In this document: in pieces, positions 35,202-44,483 of the stretch
How the letters are laid out: each line of letters opens with the position of its first letter
How positions within the stretch are numbered: position 1 is the first letter of the stretch
Assembly (NCBI GenBank): GCA_963765725.1
Contig: CAVXXI010000003.1
Location: 930,001-994,000, forward strand
Length of the DNA: 64,000 nucleotides
From: DASQEH01 sp963765725
GTDB taxonomy: Bacteria > Actinomycetota > Actinomycetes > Propionibacteriales > Nocardioidaceae
Reading direction: 5' to 3'
Translations under genes and position numbers: made by a program
Notes under the pieces: model-generated
Told to the model about the DNA's origin: nothing
Seen by the model: the letters and a program-made list of their open reading frames with translations, nothing else
Database searches by the model: none

Positions 35202-35295
35202 GGGGCGTCCCTTCCGAGAGTGCCGGGCCCGCGTCGGCTGGCGGCGGGTGGTCAGTCTGGCCGACGGGTGCGATCGGCGCACGGCGGGGGGCAGG

Positions 35296-36153
35296 TCAGA
35301 CGGACCGTGCGTCGAGCATCCGCGCGAAGGTGCCCACGGCGAGGGCTCCCGCGACCGCGAGGCCGGACATAGTGGTGGCAATCACCACGAGGTCCCTGGT
35401 CGACCCTCCGGGCCGTACGCCGAACGAGACGAAGATGAACGCGGCGATCACGAGGCCGACCAGCAGGGCGAGCGGGTGGGACTTGGGGGTCCGGCGGGGA
35501 TCCGAGGGCTCCACCACCGAGATCGTCGCCAGCACGGCCAGACCCCAGACGAGGGGGACGAGCAGTCCTCCGATCACGTCACTGGGGTAGTGCCAGGTGT
35601 TGACCACGGTCCCGACGCCGATGACCGCCACGCACACGGACCCCGCGAGTTCCACCAGCCAGCGCGACGAGCGCGGCGCCACGAGCAGGACCGCGAGAAC
35701 CAGCGAGGTGACGACGGTCGTATGGCCACTGGGGAACGAATTCGTCACGCCGTAGCCGAAGTCCGGGCGGCTGAGTACGACCTTCTTCAACAGCTCGGTC
35801 GTGATGTTGGCGCCTGCGACCTCGACGAGGGCTCCGGCCGCCAGCAGCCAACGCCGGCGGATCACGGCGATCAGGACACACGCCCCGGACACCAGCACGA
35901 TGAGGCCGCTGGTGATCCAGTCCAGCACGTTGGCCACGGCCGCACGGGTACGCCAAGCTTGCCCGACATGGTCGATGGCCACCTGATCAAGGCGCTGGCC
36001 GGTCCCCGTACGGACGAAGACGAGGTACGTAGCGAGGAACGCCGCAACCGCCAGCGCGATCATCCCGACCGCTCGTGCCACGCCCGCCGTGTGCGGTCGC
36101 AAGCCCGACTCGGCCCCCGGATCTCGTTGCAGGGGATGTGCCCCGGTTGTCAC
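35296..36153 (-). CDS. PAP2-family membrane phosphatase
   Basis: A 285-aa protein with about 6 helices and the PAP2 motifs: KKVVLSRPDFG, PSGHTTVVTSL and NTWHYPSDVIGG (catalytic His in the last two). It probably dephosphorylates a polyprenyl or lipid phosphate at the outer face. I used GTG 36153 with GAGGGG upstream; ATG 36210 is also open but has no RBS and would add a polar leader. The 22-bp repeat array begins about 100 bp upstream of its start. Confidence 0.85.
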   Translation of the reverse strand: MTTGAHPLQRDPGAESGLRPHTAGVARAVGMIALAVAAFLATYLVFVRTGTGQRLDQVAIDHVGQAWRTRAAVANVLDWITSGLIVLVSGACVLIAVIRRRWLLAAGALVEVAGANITTELLKKVVLSRPDFGYGVTNSFPSGHTTVVTSLVLAVLLVAPRSSRWLVELAGSVCVAVIGVGTVVNTWHYPSDVIGGLLVPLVWGLAVLATISVVEPSDPRRTPKSHPLALLVGLVIAAFIFVSFGVRPGGSTRDLVVIATTMSGLAVAGALAVGTFARMLDARSV

Positions 36154-36249
36154 GCTCGCCCCTCTGCTGTTCCGCCCGGACTCCGTCCGCGCTTGCTCGT
36201 GAACATCCAAGCGTGCCCTATTTGTCTGAGAGCGTGCTTAAGGACCCGC

Positions 36250-36520
36250 GAGACCGGGCGCGCCTGCCCCGTCGACCGGGCGCAAATGCTGCCTCGACCG
36301 GGCGCAAAAGCTGCCTCGACCGCGCGCAAATGTCGGCTCGAGCGGGCGCAAATGCTGCCTCGACCTCGACCCCGCCGCCGGTACAGGCGCTTAGCGACCC
36401 TCGACCGGAGTCTGCTGACCTCTGAGCGGAAGTCTGTGACCCTTCGACGGGAAGCAACTGACCTCTCGGTGGGAAGCAACTGACCTCTCGGTGGGAAGTT
36501 CGTGACCCCTCGACGCGGCG
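36250..36520. repeat. 22-bp tandem repeat array, locus 1
   Basis: About ten to twelve tandem 22-bp units. Four clear copies of CGACCGGGCGCAAATGCTGCCT run from 36273 to 36360; after a degenerate stretch, about five copies of a diverged form GCAACTGACCTCTCGGTGGGAA run from 36410 to 36519, two of them identical (36454-36475, 36476-36497). The two forms align (CTCGAC-GGG--GCAA-TG). There are no spacers between units and no adjacent cas gene. The array fills the gap between the PAP2 start and the 3' end of the ABC gene at 36530. The same unit, inverted, recurs at 44.35 and 63.25 kb. Confidence 0.9.
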
Positions 36521-36529
36521 GTGCAGGCG

Positions 36530-38287
36530 TCACGCCGGCGCTGCCTCGGACTCCCCGTGCCACGACTGCCACAGGGCCGCATACGAGCCCTCGCTCGCGA
36601 TCAGCTCGTCGTGCGAACCCAGCTCCGAGATCCTTCCGTCCTCGACGACCGCCACCCGGTCCGCGTCGTGCGCGGTGAAGAGCCGGTGCGCGATCGCGAT
36701 CACGGTCCGCCCGTGCAGCACGGCCGCGAGTGACCGCTCGAGATGTCTCGCGGAACGGGGGTCGATCAGCGAGGTCGCCTCGTCCAGGACCAGCGTGTGC
36801 GGGTCGGCGAGCACCAGCCGAGCCAGCGCCAGCTGCTGCGCCTGCGCCGGGGAGAGCGCGAGCCCACCGGAGCCGATCCGCGTGTCGAGACCGTCAGGAA
36901 GCGCCTCGGCCCACTCCAGCGCGTCCACGGCTCTCAGTGCACTCCGCATCCGGGTGTCCGACACCAGGTCGTCGAGGGCCAGCGCCAGGTTGTCGCGGAC
37001 GGTACCCACGAAGACGTGGTGCTCCTGCGTGACCAGAGCGACATGGCCGCGCAGCTCGTCGAGGGGCAGCTCGGTCATCCCGACGCCTCCGACGGTGACG
37101 GTGCCCTCGCGGGGCGGGTGGATCCCCGCCAGCAGCCGGCCGAGGGTCGACTTGCCTGCACCCGACGGCCCGACCATGGCGATCCGCTCGCCGGGGTCGA
37201 CGTGCAGGTCGACGCCGTGCAGCACGTCACGGTCGACGTATGCGAACCGGACTCCCGCTGCGTCGATCTCCTCGCCTGCGGGACGGCGCCCGGTCACCTC
37301 CCGGTCGTCTGGCACCTGGGCGACGCCCAGCAGCCGGGCGAGCGACGCTGTCCCCATCTGCAGCTCGTCGAGCCACGAGATGAGCCGGTCGACCGGGTCC
37401 ACGAGCGCCTGAACGTACAGGGTCGCGGCCGTCACGTCGCCGAGCGATGCCTGTCCGCGGGTGTGCAGCCAGCCGCCGACGAGGAGCGTGACCACCGTCG
37501 GGAGCAGGTAGCCGATCTCGACCGCGGGGAACCAGACGGTCCGCAGGTACAGGGTGTAGCGCTCGGCCGCGTACGACTCGGCGACGTCGGCGTCGATGCG
37601 ACGCACACGCCGCGACTCGAGGCCCAGCGCCTCGACGGTACGGGCGCCCTCTGCCGTCTCGGCGAGGCTCGCGTTGATGGCGCCGTACGACGCCGACTCT
37701 CGCAGGTACCCGTCTTTCGCCCGCTTCAGGTACCAGCGGGTCGCGACGTACAGCAGCGGGACGCCGAGAACCAGAGGAACGAGCACCCACACCCCGACCA
37801 ACAGGCAGGCACCGATCGAGAAGACGGTCGTGACGACCGCGATCATCGTCTCGGGGACGGCGAAGCGGACCGAGAAGCCGAGCGTCTCGACATCGCGGGA
37901 GCTGCGGGTCATCAGGTCGCCGGTTCCCGCCCTTTCGACCGTGCCGATCGGCAGCCGCAGCGACCGCGCCACGAAGTCCTCGCGCAGCTCGGCCAGCACC
38001 AGCTCGCCGAAGGTGTACGAGACGTAGCGGGCGTACCGGGTGAGTACCGTCTGCGCGATCAGGAAGGCGGCAACCGCAAGGATCGTCTTGTCCACCGTCG
38101 AAACGGTCGTACCCGTCGCGACGTCCTGCACGAGGTTGCCGATGAGGCGAGGGGCGGCGAGCCCGGCGATGGCCGCCAGCACGTGCAGCACCAGCGCCAG
38201 GCTGAGCTGTCGCGGGTGACGCCTCGCCAGGTCCCGGGCGTACCGGCGGACCTCGGGTCCGTTCGCGACGGGAAGCAGCTGCCTCAT
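36530..38287 (-). CDS. ABC exporter half-transporter A (intact Walker motifs)
   Basis: A 585-aa ABC exporter subunit: six-helix membrane domain (about 1-330), then ATPase with Walker A MVGPSGAGKSTLGRL near 372-380, Q loop TQEHHVF, Walker B TLVLDEATSLID and H loop IAHRL. The signature is degenerate, LSPAQAQQLALARL instead of LSGGQ. The ATG overlaps the stop of the next subunit gene (ATGA), so the two form a heterodimer. Its good Walker motifs pair with the partner's good signature to make one competent ATP site. Substrate is unknown: drug, lipid or peptide. Confidence 0.92.
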   Translation of the reverse strand: MRQLLPVANGPEVRRYARDLARRHPRQLSLALVLHVLAAIAGLAAPRLIGNLVQDVATGTTVSTVDKTILAVAAFLIAQTVLTRYARYVSYTFGELVLAELREDFVARSLRLPIGTVERAGTGDLMTRSSRDVETLGFSVRFAVPETMIAVVTTVFSIGACLLVGVWVLVPLVLGVPLLYVATRWYLKRAKDGYLRESASYGAINASLAETAEGARTVEALGLESRRVRRIDADVAESYAAERYTLYLRTVWFPAVEIGYLLPTVVTLLVGGWLHTRGQASLGDVTAATLYVQALVDPVDRLISWLDELQMGTASLARLLGVAQVPDDREVTGRRPAGEEIDAAGVRFAYVDRDVLHGVDLHVDPGERIAMVGPSGAGKSTLGRLLAGIHPPREGTVTVGGVGMTELPLDELRGHVALVTQEHHVFVGTVRDNLALALDDLVSDTRMRSALRAVDALEWAEALPDGLDTRIGSGGLALSPAQAQQLALARLVLADPHTLVLDEATSLIDPRSARHLERSLAAVLHGRTVIAIAHRLFTAHDADRVAVVEDGRISELGSHDELIASEGSYAALWQSWHGESEAAPA

Positions 38288-39984
38288 TCGTCCTCGCCCC
38301 TGACGACCACCCGGCGGTACCGGGGGTCCTCCATCAGCTCGTGGTGCGTGCCCGTCGCGACGACCTCGCCGTCCTCCAGCAGCGCCACCTCGTCGACCTG
38401 GTCGAGCAGCAGCGGGCTGGTGGTGGTGATCACGGTCGTGCGACCCGTACGGTGCTCGCGCAGCCGCGAGGCGATGGCCGCCTCCGTGTGGGCGTCCACC
38501 GCGGACGTCGGCTCGACCAGGACGAGGATGTCGGGCTCGGCGGCCAGGGCGCGGGCCAAGATGAGGCGTTGGCGCTGCCCTCCGGAGAACGTCCGGCCGC
38601 GCTCCTCGACCTCGGTGTCCAGTCCGTCGTCCACCGTCTCGAGTACGTCGTCGGCGGAGGCTGTCGCGATGGCCCGCCAGATGTCGTCGTCGGACGTGTC
38701 GCCGCGGATGTTCAGCTCGTCTCGGAGCCGCCCGCTGAAAAGCGTGGACTTGGAGTCGCTGACCAGGATCGCCCGCCGGACGAAGTTGCGCTCGAGCTCC
38801 GACAGCGAGACCCCGTCGAGCAGGGCAGGCCCCTCGGCGAACCTGCCGAGCCTGTCGGCGAGCGCTGCGGACTCGTCCGGTGCGTCGGCGACCACGGCCG
38901 TCATCCGCCCGGGCCGCACCCGCAGCCCGGACCTGACGTCGACGAGGTCGCCGCGGGTCGACGCGCTCCTGGGCTTCGCGATGTCGACGGCATCGGGCTG
39001 TACCGACATCACGTGGCAGATCCGGGCCCCCGCCACGAGGCCGCGGATCACCTTGTTGGCCGTCTCGGTGCCCGTGCGCAGCGGAACCATCAGGAACGCC
39101 GAGTACCCGTAGAACGCGACCAGCTCACCCGGCGAGATGGTCCCCTGTACCGCGAAGCGCGCACCGAGCCAGACGACGACCACGACGAAGACTCCGGGGA
39201 GGAACACCTGCAGGGCGTCGAGGAGCGACTGGAGCTTCCCGACCTGCACCCCCGCGTCGCGGACCCGTTGGGACTCCGCTGCATACCGGCGGTGGAACAC
39301 CTCTTCGCCGCCGATGCCGCGCAGTACGCGCAGCCCGCCGACGATGTCCGACGCGAGCGCGTTCAGCTCGCCCATCATCTCGCGTTGTGCGAGGTTGCGT
39401 TTCTGCAGCGGCTTGAGGAGCGGGCCGAGGAGGAGCAGTAGCGCCGGTACGCCGATCAGGACGACGAGGCCGAGCGTGACAGACGTGTTCAGCAAGATGA
39501 CCGCGACCACAAAGAAGGACGCGAGTGCTCCCGCTGCCCGGCCGACCATCTCGATCGCGTTGCCGACGTGGTTGAGGTCGGACGAGCCGATCGACACGAC
39601 CTCTCCGGTCGACACCTGACGCGGCAGGGTGGCGCCGAGCCGGACGGCGTGGCGGGAGACGACCTGCACCGTCGTGTACGCCGCGATCAACCAGTTCGCC
39701 ACGGCGAACCGATGGCGGAAGATGCCGGTCGAGGCCTGGATGAAACCTACGCCGAGCAGGACGCCGGCCCACTGGACCAGCTTGGCGCTGTCGTTCGGCC
39801 GGATCCCCTGATCGATCGCCTTCCCGATGATGGCAGGCATCACCGCCTGGGAGACCATCCAGACGACCCCGAAGACCGTCCCGCCCGCGATGGTCGACCT
39901 CTGCTGGCCGGCGATCCAGAGCAGATAGCGCCCGGGGGACCGGACATCAGGGGTCCCGGGATCCGAGAGGGGGAGTCGACGCAT
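38284..39984 (-). CDS. ABC exporter half-transporter B (degenerate ATP site)
   Basis: A 566-aa subunit with a six-helix membrane domain and an ATPase whose signature FSGGQRQRLILARAL is intact. Walker A is gone (VADAPDESAALADRL where GxxGxGKST is expected), Walker B ends LVEPTSAVDA with Glu followed by Pro and no preceding Asp, and the H loop is replaced (TTTSP). It therefore cannot hydrolyse ATP in its own site and forms the degenerate half of an asymmetric heterodimer with the downstream subunit. Complete loss of Walker A is more extreme than in most heterodimeric exporters. Confidence 0.9.
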   Translation of the reverse strand: MRRLPLSDPGTPDVRSPGRYLLWIAGQQRSTIAGGTVFGVVWMVSQAVMPAIIGKAIDQGIRPNDSAKLVQWAGVLLGVGFIQASTGIFRHRFAVANWLIAAYTTVQVVSRHAVRLGATLPRQVSTGEVVSIGSSDLNHVGNAIEMVGRAAGALASFFVVAVILLNTSVTLGLVVLIGVPALLLLLGPLLKPLQKRNLAQREMMGELNALASDIVGGLRVLRGIGGEEVFHRRYAAESQRVRDAGVQVGKLQSLLDALQVFLPGVFVVVVVWLGARFAVQGTISPGELVAFYGYSAFLMVPLRTGTETANKVIRGLVAGARICHVMSVQPDAVDIAKPRSASTRGDLVDVRSGLRVRPGRMTAVVADAPDESAALADRLGRFAEGPALLDGVSLSELERNFVRRAILVSDSKSTLFSGRLRDELNIRGDTSDDDIWRAIATASADDVLETVDDGLDTEVEERGRTFSGGQRQRLILARALAAEPDILVLVEPTSAVDAHTEAAIASRLREHRTGRTTVITTTSPLLLDQVDEVALLEDGEVVATGTHHELMEDPRYRRVVVRGEDE

Positions 39985-40060
39985 AGCAAGCCAACGGTAC
40001 GGACCCGGTTGCGAGCGACGCCAACCAATTAGGGCGAGTTCTCCCCTTCGTGAACGCGGG

Positions 40061-40258
40061 TCAGCCTCGCTGCGCGCCGCTGCGAAGGGCCACCGTGAGC
40101 CCGACGGCGCCAGCGGCGATGAGGATCGCCGGTCCGGCCAGCGCCACGGAGTGCGCGTCGATGAGGTCGGCGCCGGTCAGGGCCCAGACGACGACGATGC
40201 CGCCGAAGATGATCCCGAAGATCAGTGAGACGACGTCAGTTGCATGCCGCTGGGACAT
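40061..40258 (-). CDS. Small two-helix membrane protein
   Basis: A 65-aa protein, MSQRHATDVVSLIFG then two predicted helices (FGIIFGGIVVVWALTG and ALAGPAILIAAGAVGLTVAL). AGGAGG lies 6 bases before the ATG. It overlaps the 3' end of the PspC gene by 23 bp, so it is co-translated with it and may be a small partner of that envelope-stress protein. No function can be assigned from sequence. Confidence 0.75.
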   Translation of the reverse strand: MSQRHATDVVSLIFGIIFGGIVVVWALTGADLIDAHSVALAGPAILIAAGAVGLTVALRSGAQRG

Positions 40259-41543
40259 CGGTTCCTCCTGCAGATGTGGTCGAGGTGATCGGGCTGTCGG
40301 ACGGGATGGTCGAGCCTGGGCAGTCGATCCGCTGGACGAGGATCTGCCCCAGCCCCAGGTGGATGTCGACCGTGAGGTCATGGCTGCCCGGTACCGCAGT
40401 CACCTGCTCCTCGCCCTGCCCGAGGTCCTCCTTGCCGGCGAGTCCCTGGATGTCGCCGTGGTCGACGTGCGCGTTGACGGCCACGTCGATCGAGCTGGGG
40501 ACGATCAGCTGTACCTGGCCGACTCCGCTCGTGATGGAGACCGTCCGGCCGTTCAGGTTCGCGGGGTCCACCAGGTCCTCGAGGTGGACGACGATCCGTC
40601 CCGCCCCGTGCCTGTACGTGCTGTGCAGCTCTCCGGTGGATGCAGGGGTGTAGATGCGCTCCCCGTTCGGGCCGGGTCCGATGACCGAGGTGACCACCGT
40701 GAGAAGTGTGGCCAGCAGACCGGCGAAGACCAGCAGCCGCGAACGTCCCCACCAGGCACCGACCACGAGTCCGGCAGCGATGATCGCCAGCGCCGTCCCC
40801 GGGTACACCGACGGTGAGACCGTGTGGCCGGCCTCGTCGTACACCCACAGCGCGCCGAGCGTGATCGCGATGACTGCCATGGTGATGGCGAACAGGTGTG
40901 AGCGAGGGGCCCGCGGTGGCCGCTGCGGTGGCGGTACCCCGGGAGTCGGCGGCGGATAGCCCGTCGCGCCGCCGTCGTCGCCAACCTGTACAGGCAGGAC
41001 GTCCGTGGTCCCCTCCCGGTCGCCCAAGGGCTGGGTCGCGGCGCCACCGCTGGGCGCCACCGCCTGCGCGGTGCCGGTCGGTGTCTCCCGGCCCAACCGG
41101 TCGGGCCGCCTCGACAGCAGGCTGAACACACCGAGCGCCACGAGGCTGACCACGAGCAACGGCACGGGGTTGGGGGCACCGAACCTGAAGGCTCCGATCA
41201 TCGTCGCAGCGGTGACGACCGCCGCGATCGCCAGACCGACCGTCATCACCCGGTCGGGGTCTCGTCGCAGCGGACGCGAGAGGATCGAGTCGTGCTCGGT
41301 GTCTCGCGGGATGGTCAGCCAGGCCAGCACGTACAGGACCAGCCCGGCGCCACCGAAGACGGTCAATGCGGCGAAGGCCACCCGGATGAGGAGCGGGTCG
41401 ACGTCGAGGTGTCGCCCGATGCCCTCGGCCACGCCTCCCAGCATGGGCCGGTCGGAGGCCCTGCGGAGCGTCGACAGGTCACGGATTTCTTCGCGCGTGA
41501 CCCGTGGCCCGTACGAAGGTGTGGTGGGTGGGATCTCGGTCAT
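40236..41543 (-). CDS. PspC-domain membrane protein
   Basis: A 435-aa protein: an N-terminal PspC domain (DRPMLGGVAEGIGRHLDVDP, then FGGAGLVLYVLAWLTIP), three or more further helices, a Pro-rich linker (PPPTPGVPPPQRPP) and a C-terminal beta-rich domain (TVSITSGVGQVQLIVPSSI) similar to the cell-wall-active-antibiotic response domain at the end of LiaF-like proteins. It probably senses or reports membrane stress. It is divergent from a kinase carrying its own PspC domain; the 163-bp spacer should hold both promoters. Confidence 0.82.
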   Translation of the reverse strand: MTEIPPTTPSYGPRVTREEIRDLSTLRRASDRPMLGGVAEGIGRHLDVDPLLIRVAFAALTVFGGAGLVLYVLAWLTIPRDTEHDSILSRPLRRDPDRVMTVGLAIAAVVTAATMIGAFRFGAPNPVPLLVVSLVALGVFSLLSRRPDRLGRETPTGTAQAVAPSGGAATQPLGDREGTTDVLPVQVGDDGGATGYPPPTPGVPPPQRPPRAPRSHLFAITMAVIAITLGALWVYDEAGHTVSPSVYPGTALAIIAAGLVVGAWWGRSRLLVFAGLLATLLTVVTSVIGPGPNGERIYTPASTGELHSTYRHGAGRIVVHLEDLVDPANLNGRTVSITSGVGQVQLIVPSSIDVAVNAHVDHGDIQGLAGKEDLGQGEEQVTAVPGSHDLTVDIHLGLGQILVQRIDCPGSTIPSDSPITSTTSAGGTDVPAACN

Positions 41544-41706
41544 GGGGCAAGCCTGGTGCGGACCTTCCGCCTGCACCATCGGGGATCACCCCCATTGAAG
41601 CGCTCGCAGCCCTGAGCTCGTCACGACGACGGCCCGGGGTACGGTCAGGGCGCGCCCAGGGTCGGAACCGATGGTCGGGCGGTCTCCGGGCGTGGATCAT
41701 GGAGCC

Positions 41707-42954
41707 ATGTCCAGTGCTGTCCGGGAGCCGAGGCGGGCCTACCGCGTGCCCGAGGAGCGGGTGCTCGGGGGAGTCGCGGCCGGCGTCGGCCGGCACCTCG
41801 GCGTGGACACCCTGCTCGCTCGTGCGGTGTTCGTCGTGCTGGCCCTGCTGGGCGGGTTCGGCGTCCTGGTGTACGGCGCGCTGTGGGTCCTGCTGCCCGA
41901 ACGCGACGACGTCTCACCCGAGCCGACCGCGCCGGGCCTCGCCTCGGCGACACGCCGCGGCTGGCGCACGGCCATGCCCACGACGAGTGCGCGCGACACC
42001 GGCGTCGCCGTCTCGCTCTGCCTGGTCGGGCTGGGTGGCGTCGTGTTCATGCAGAACGCCGGCTTCGGGATCAGCCCTCGTGTGTTCTGGCCGCTCGTCG
42101 TCGCCGGCGCCGGCGTGGCACTGCTGTGGTGGCAGTCGGACGCGGCAGACCGCCGGCCGTGGTTGTCGGCGTCGAGCGGGTGGACGGAGCTGCTGCGTGT
42201 CGCCGCGGGCGTACTGCTGATCGGGAGTGCCGCATGGCTCGCCCTGGTCCAGGCACACGCAGGCTCACTGGGCCAGCTGGGGATCGTGCTCGCCCTGGCT
42301 CTTGCCGGAGGGGCGCTCGTCCTCGGACCCTGGCTGCTGAGACTGTCCCGGGACCTCAGCCGTGAGCGCGCCGAGCGGATCCGCAGTCAGGAGCGCGCCG
42401 ACGTAGCCGCCCACCTGCACGACTCCGTCCTGCAGACGCTGGCGCTGATCCAGCGCCAAGCTGGCGACGCCCAGACCGTCGTCCAGCTGGCCCGTACACA
42501 GGAGCGCGAGCTGCGTACCTGGCTGTTCGAGCCCGGTGACGCGGCTGCGGACACGTTCAAGGCGACGCTGCAGCGGGCTGTGGCCGACGTCGAGGCGAGC
42601 CACCGGGTGCCCGTCGAGCTCGTCGTCGTCGGAGACGTGAGCCTCGACGAAGCCACCCGGGCGCTGGTGGCCGCCAGCCGCGAGGCGATGCTCAACGCCG
42701 CCCGGCACTCCGGTGCGGCTCGCATCGACGTGTACGCGGAAGTGCAGTCCGGTCGGGTGGAGGTCGGCGTCCGCGATCGTGGACGCGGGTTCGAGCCGGA
42801 CCTGGTTCCTGCCGACCGCCGCGGTGTCCGCGGGTCGATCGTCGAGCGGCTCAGCCGCCACGGCGGGCACGCCGACATCGCCACGAGCCTCGACAGCGGT
42901 ACCGAGGTACGCATGTGGGTACCGCTCACGACGCCTCAGGAGGAACCCCGATGA
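41707..42954 (+). CDS. PspC-fused sensor histidine kinase
   Basis: A 415-aa kinase with an N-terminal PspC domain (RVLGGVAAGVGRHLGVDTLL), about 5-6 helices, and a NarL/LiaS-type kinase core: H238 in VAAHLHDSVLQTLALIQRQ and HATPase with EAMLNAARHSGA and DRGRGFEPD. The PspC domain probably serves as the membrane-stress sensor. Its stop overlaps the regulator start (ATGA). GGAG precedes the ATG at close spacing. Confidence 0.9.
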   Translation: MSSAVREPRRAYRVPEERVLGGVAAGVGRHLGVDTLLARAVFVVLALLGGFGVLVYGALWVLLPERDDVSPEPTAPGLASATRRGWRTAMPTTSARDTGVAVSLCLVGLGGVVFMQNAGFGISPRVFWPLVVAGAGVALLWWQSDAADRRPWLSASSGWTELLRVAAGVLLIGSAAWLALVQAHAGSLGQLGIVLALALAGGALVLGPWLLRLSRDLSRERAERIRSQERADVAAHLHDSVLQTLALIQRQAGDAQTVVQLARTQERELRTWLFEPGDAAADTFKATLQRAVADVEASHRVPVELVVVGDVSLDEATRALVAASREAMLNAARHSGAARIDVYAEVQSGRVEVGVRDRGRGFEPDLVPADRRGVRGSIVERLSRHGGHADIATSLDSGTEVRMWVPLTTPQEEPR

Positions 42955-43595
42955 CGACACCGCTCCGCGTCGTACTGGTCGACGACCACGCCATGTTCCG
43001 TAGCGGCGTCCGTGCCGAGCTGGGGTCGCAGGTCGACGTCGTCGCGGAGGCCGCCGACGTCGACTCGGCCGTCGAGGCGATCCTCCGGGTCGTGCCCGAC
43101 GTCGTGCTCCTCGACGTCCACCTGCCGGGAGGCGGCGGGACCGAGGTCCTGAGGCGCGTGACGTCGCGAGCGCCCGAGGTCAGCTTCCTCGCGCTGAGCG
43201 TGTCCGATGCGCCGGAGGACGTGGTCGCGGTCATTCGGGGCGGGGCGCGCGGGTACGTGACCAAGACGATCACCGGTGAGCAGCTTGTGGCCGCCATCCG
43301 GCGGGTCAGCGGCGGAGATGCCGTGTTCTCACCACGCCTTGCCGGGTTCGTCCTCGACGCGTTCGCCGGCCAGATAGAGGTGGCCGCCGTCGACGAGGAC
43401 CTCGATCGGCTGACCGAGCGCGAACGGGAGGTCATGCGCCTCATCGCCCGCGGCTACGCGTACAAGGAGGTCGCCTCGGCGCTGTTCATCTCGATCAAGA
43501 CGGTCGAGACCCACATGTCGAGCGTGCTGCGCAAGCTGCAGCTCTCGAGCCGACACGAACTCACCCGCTGGGCATCCGAGCGTCGGCTGCTCTGA
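42951..43595 (+). CDS. NarL/LuxR-family response regulator
   Basis: A 214-aa regulator: receiver with D11-D12, phospho-acceptor D55 in VLLDVHLPGGGG and Lys in YVTKTI, and a LuxR helix-turn-helix (LTEREREVMRLIARGYAYKE, then TVETHMSSVLRKL). AGGAGG precedes the ATG, which overlaps the kinase stop by 4 bp. With the PspC kinase and the divergent PspC protein it forms a LiaRS-like envelope-stress system; the PspC genes are its likely targets. Confidence 0.93.
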   Translation: MTTPLRVVLVDDHAMFRSGVRAELGSQVDVVAEAADVDSAVEAILRVVPDVVLLDVHLPGGGGTEVLRRVTSRAPEVSFLALSVSDAPEDVVAVIRGGARGYVTKTITGEQLVAAIRRVSGGDAVFSPRLAGFVLDAFAGQIEVAAVDEDLDRLTEREREVMRLIARGYAYKEVASALFISIKTVETHMSSVLRKLQLSSRHELTRWASERRLL

Positions 43596-43601
43596 GGCGC
43601 C

Positions 43602-43895
43602 ATGATGGAGGTCATGGTCGACGTCCGGCACAACCAGGAACGGTCACGGTACGAGATCTTCCTCGACGCGCAACCGATCGGGCACCTGGCGTACCGCGTC
43701 GACGGCGACACGGTGGTCACCCCGCACACCGAGATCGACCCGGCGCACGAGGGCCACGGGTACGGCTCCCAGCTCGTCGCGGCGGCGCTCGACGACATCC
43801 GGGGCGCGGGCAGGCAGGTGCGGCCCGTGTGCTCCTTCGTCCAGCGGTTCATCGCCGCGCGTCCCGAGTACCAGGATCTGGTGAAGGGGTCATAG
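43602..43895 (+). CDS. Small GNAT-family N-acetyltransferase
   Basis: A 97-aa protein of the short YjdJ-like GNAT group: SRYEIFLDAQPIGHLAYRV, TEIDPAHEGHGYGSQLV (the acetyl-CoA loop, shortened) and VCSFVQRFIAARPEYQDLV. Start choice among ATG 43602, 43605 and 43614 is open. It follows the regulator by 6 bp and may be in the same operon. The substrate is unknown. Confidence 0.75.
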   Translation: MMEVMVDVRHNQERSRYEIFLDAQPIGHLAYRVDGDTVVTPHTEIDPAHEGHGYGSQLVAAALDDIRGAGRQVRPVCSFVQRFIAARPEYQDLVKGS

Positions 43896-44237
43896 GTGAG
43901 GCTGGCTCGAGACATCCTGGTATTCGTCCACCTGCTCGGTTTCGCTGCTCTGCTCGGGGGAGCGCTCGTCCAGCTCGGGGACCGCGTCAAGGTCGTCAAC
44001 GCGGCCATGCTGCGGGGTGCACTGACGGTGGTGGTGTCCGGCATCGCGCTCGTCGGTGTGCTCGAGGGGTTGGACGAGACGGTGGACCGGCCGAAGGTCG
44101 TTGCTAAGTTCGCGGTGGCGTTGGTGATCGGGCTGCTGTGCTGGGCGAACCGTTCACGCAGCCGGGTCCCGCGCGGCCTGTTCGGCGCGATAGTGCTGCT
44201 GATCCTCGGCGACCTCGCGATCTCGGTCCCCTGGTAG
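43896..44237 (+). CDS. Small four-helix membrane protein
   Basis: A 113-aa hydrophobic protein with about four helices (ILVFVHLLGFAALLGGAL; LRGALTVVVSGIALVGVL; VVAKFAVALVIGLLCW; GLFGAIVLLILGDLA). Its GTG start directly abuts the previous stop codon. The HLLGFAALLGG segment is reminiscent of CopD/DUF2269-like proteins, but this is not enough for a function. Confidence 0.7.
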   Translation: MRLARDILVFVHLLGFAALLGGALVQLGDRVKVVNAAMLRGALTVVVSGIALVGVLEGLDETVDRPKVVAKFAVALVIGLLCWANRSRSRVPRGLFGAIVLLILGDLAISVPW

Positions 44238-44345
44238 CGGCCCGCCCCCTCGCCGAGTGGGCAGGAATGTCCGGTCGAGAGGGCAGAGACAGGCCAAGGT
44301 GCAGCAACGTTCACTACCAGCGTGGTGAGGCCTGGCTCAGCTCGT

Positions 44346-44476
44346 ACATCTGCGACCGCTCGCCGCGACATTCGCCACCGCTCGACGGTGCATTTGCCAC
44401 CGCTCGACCATGCATTTGCGCCCGCTCGGCCGGCATTTGCGCCCGCTCGACCCGGGCATTTAGGCCCGTTCGGCGG
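44346..44476. repeat. 22-bp tandem repeat array, locus 2
   Basis: Six consecutive units of 21-22 bp, of the form GCATTTGCGCCCGCTCGACC with variation (44346-44367, 44368-44389, 44390-44411, 44412-44432, 44433-44454, 44455-44476). This is the reverse complement of the locus 1 unit. The array lies between two convergent genes and ends 8 bp before the pcrA stop codon. Confidence 0.9.
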
Positions 44477-44483
44477 GCAGGGG

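Noticed and set aside
36250..36520. CRISPR array
   Set aside because: Units are directly adjacent with no spacers, and no cas gene is in the window.
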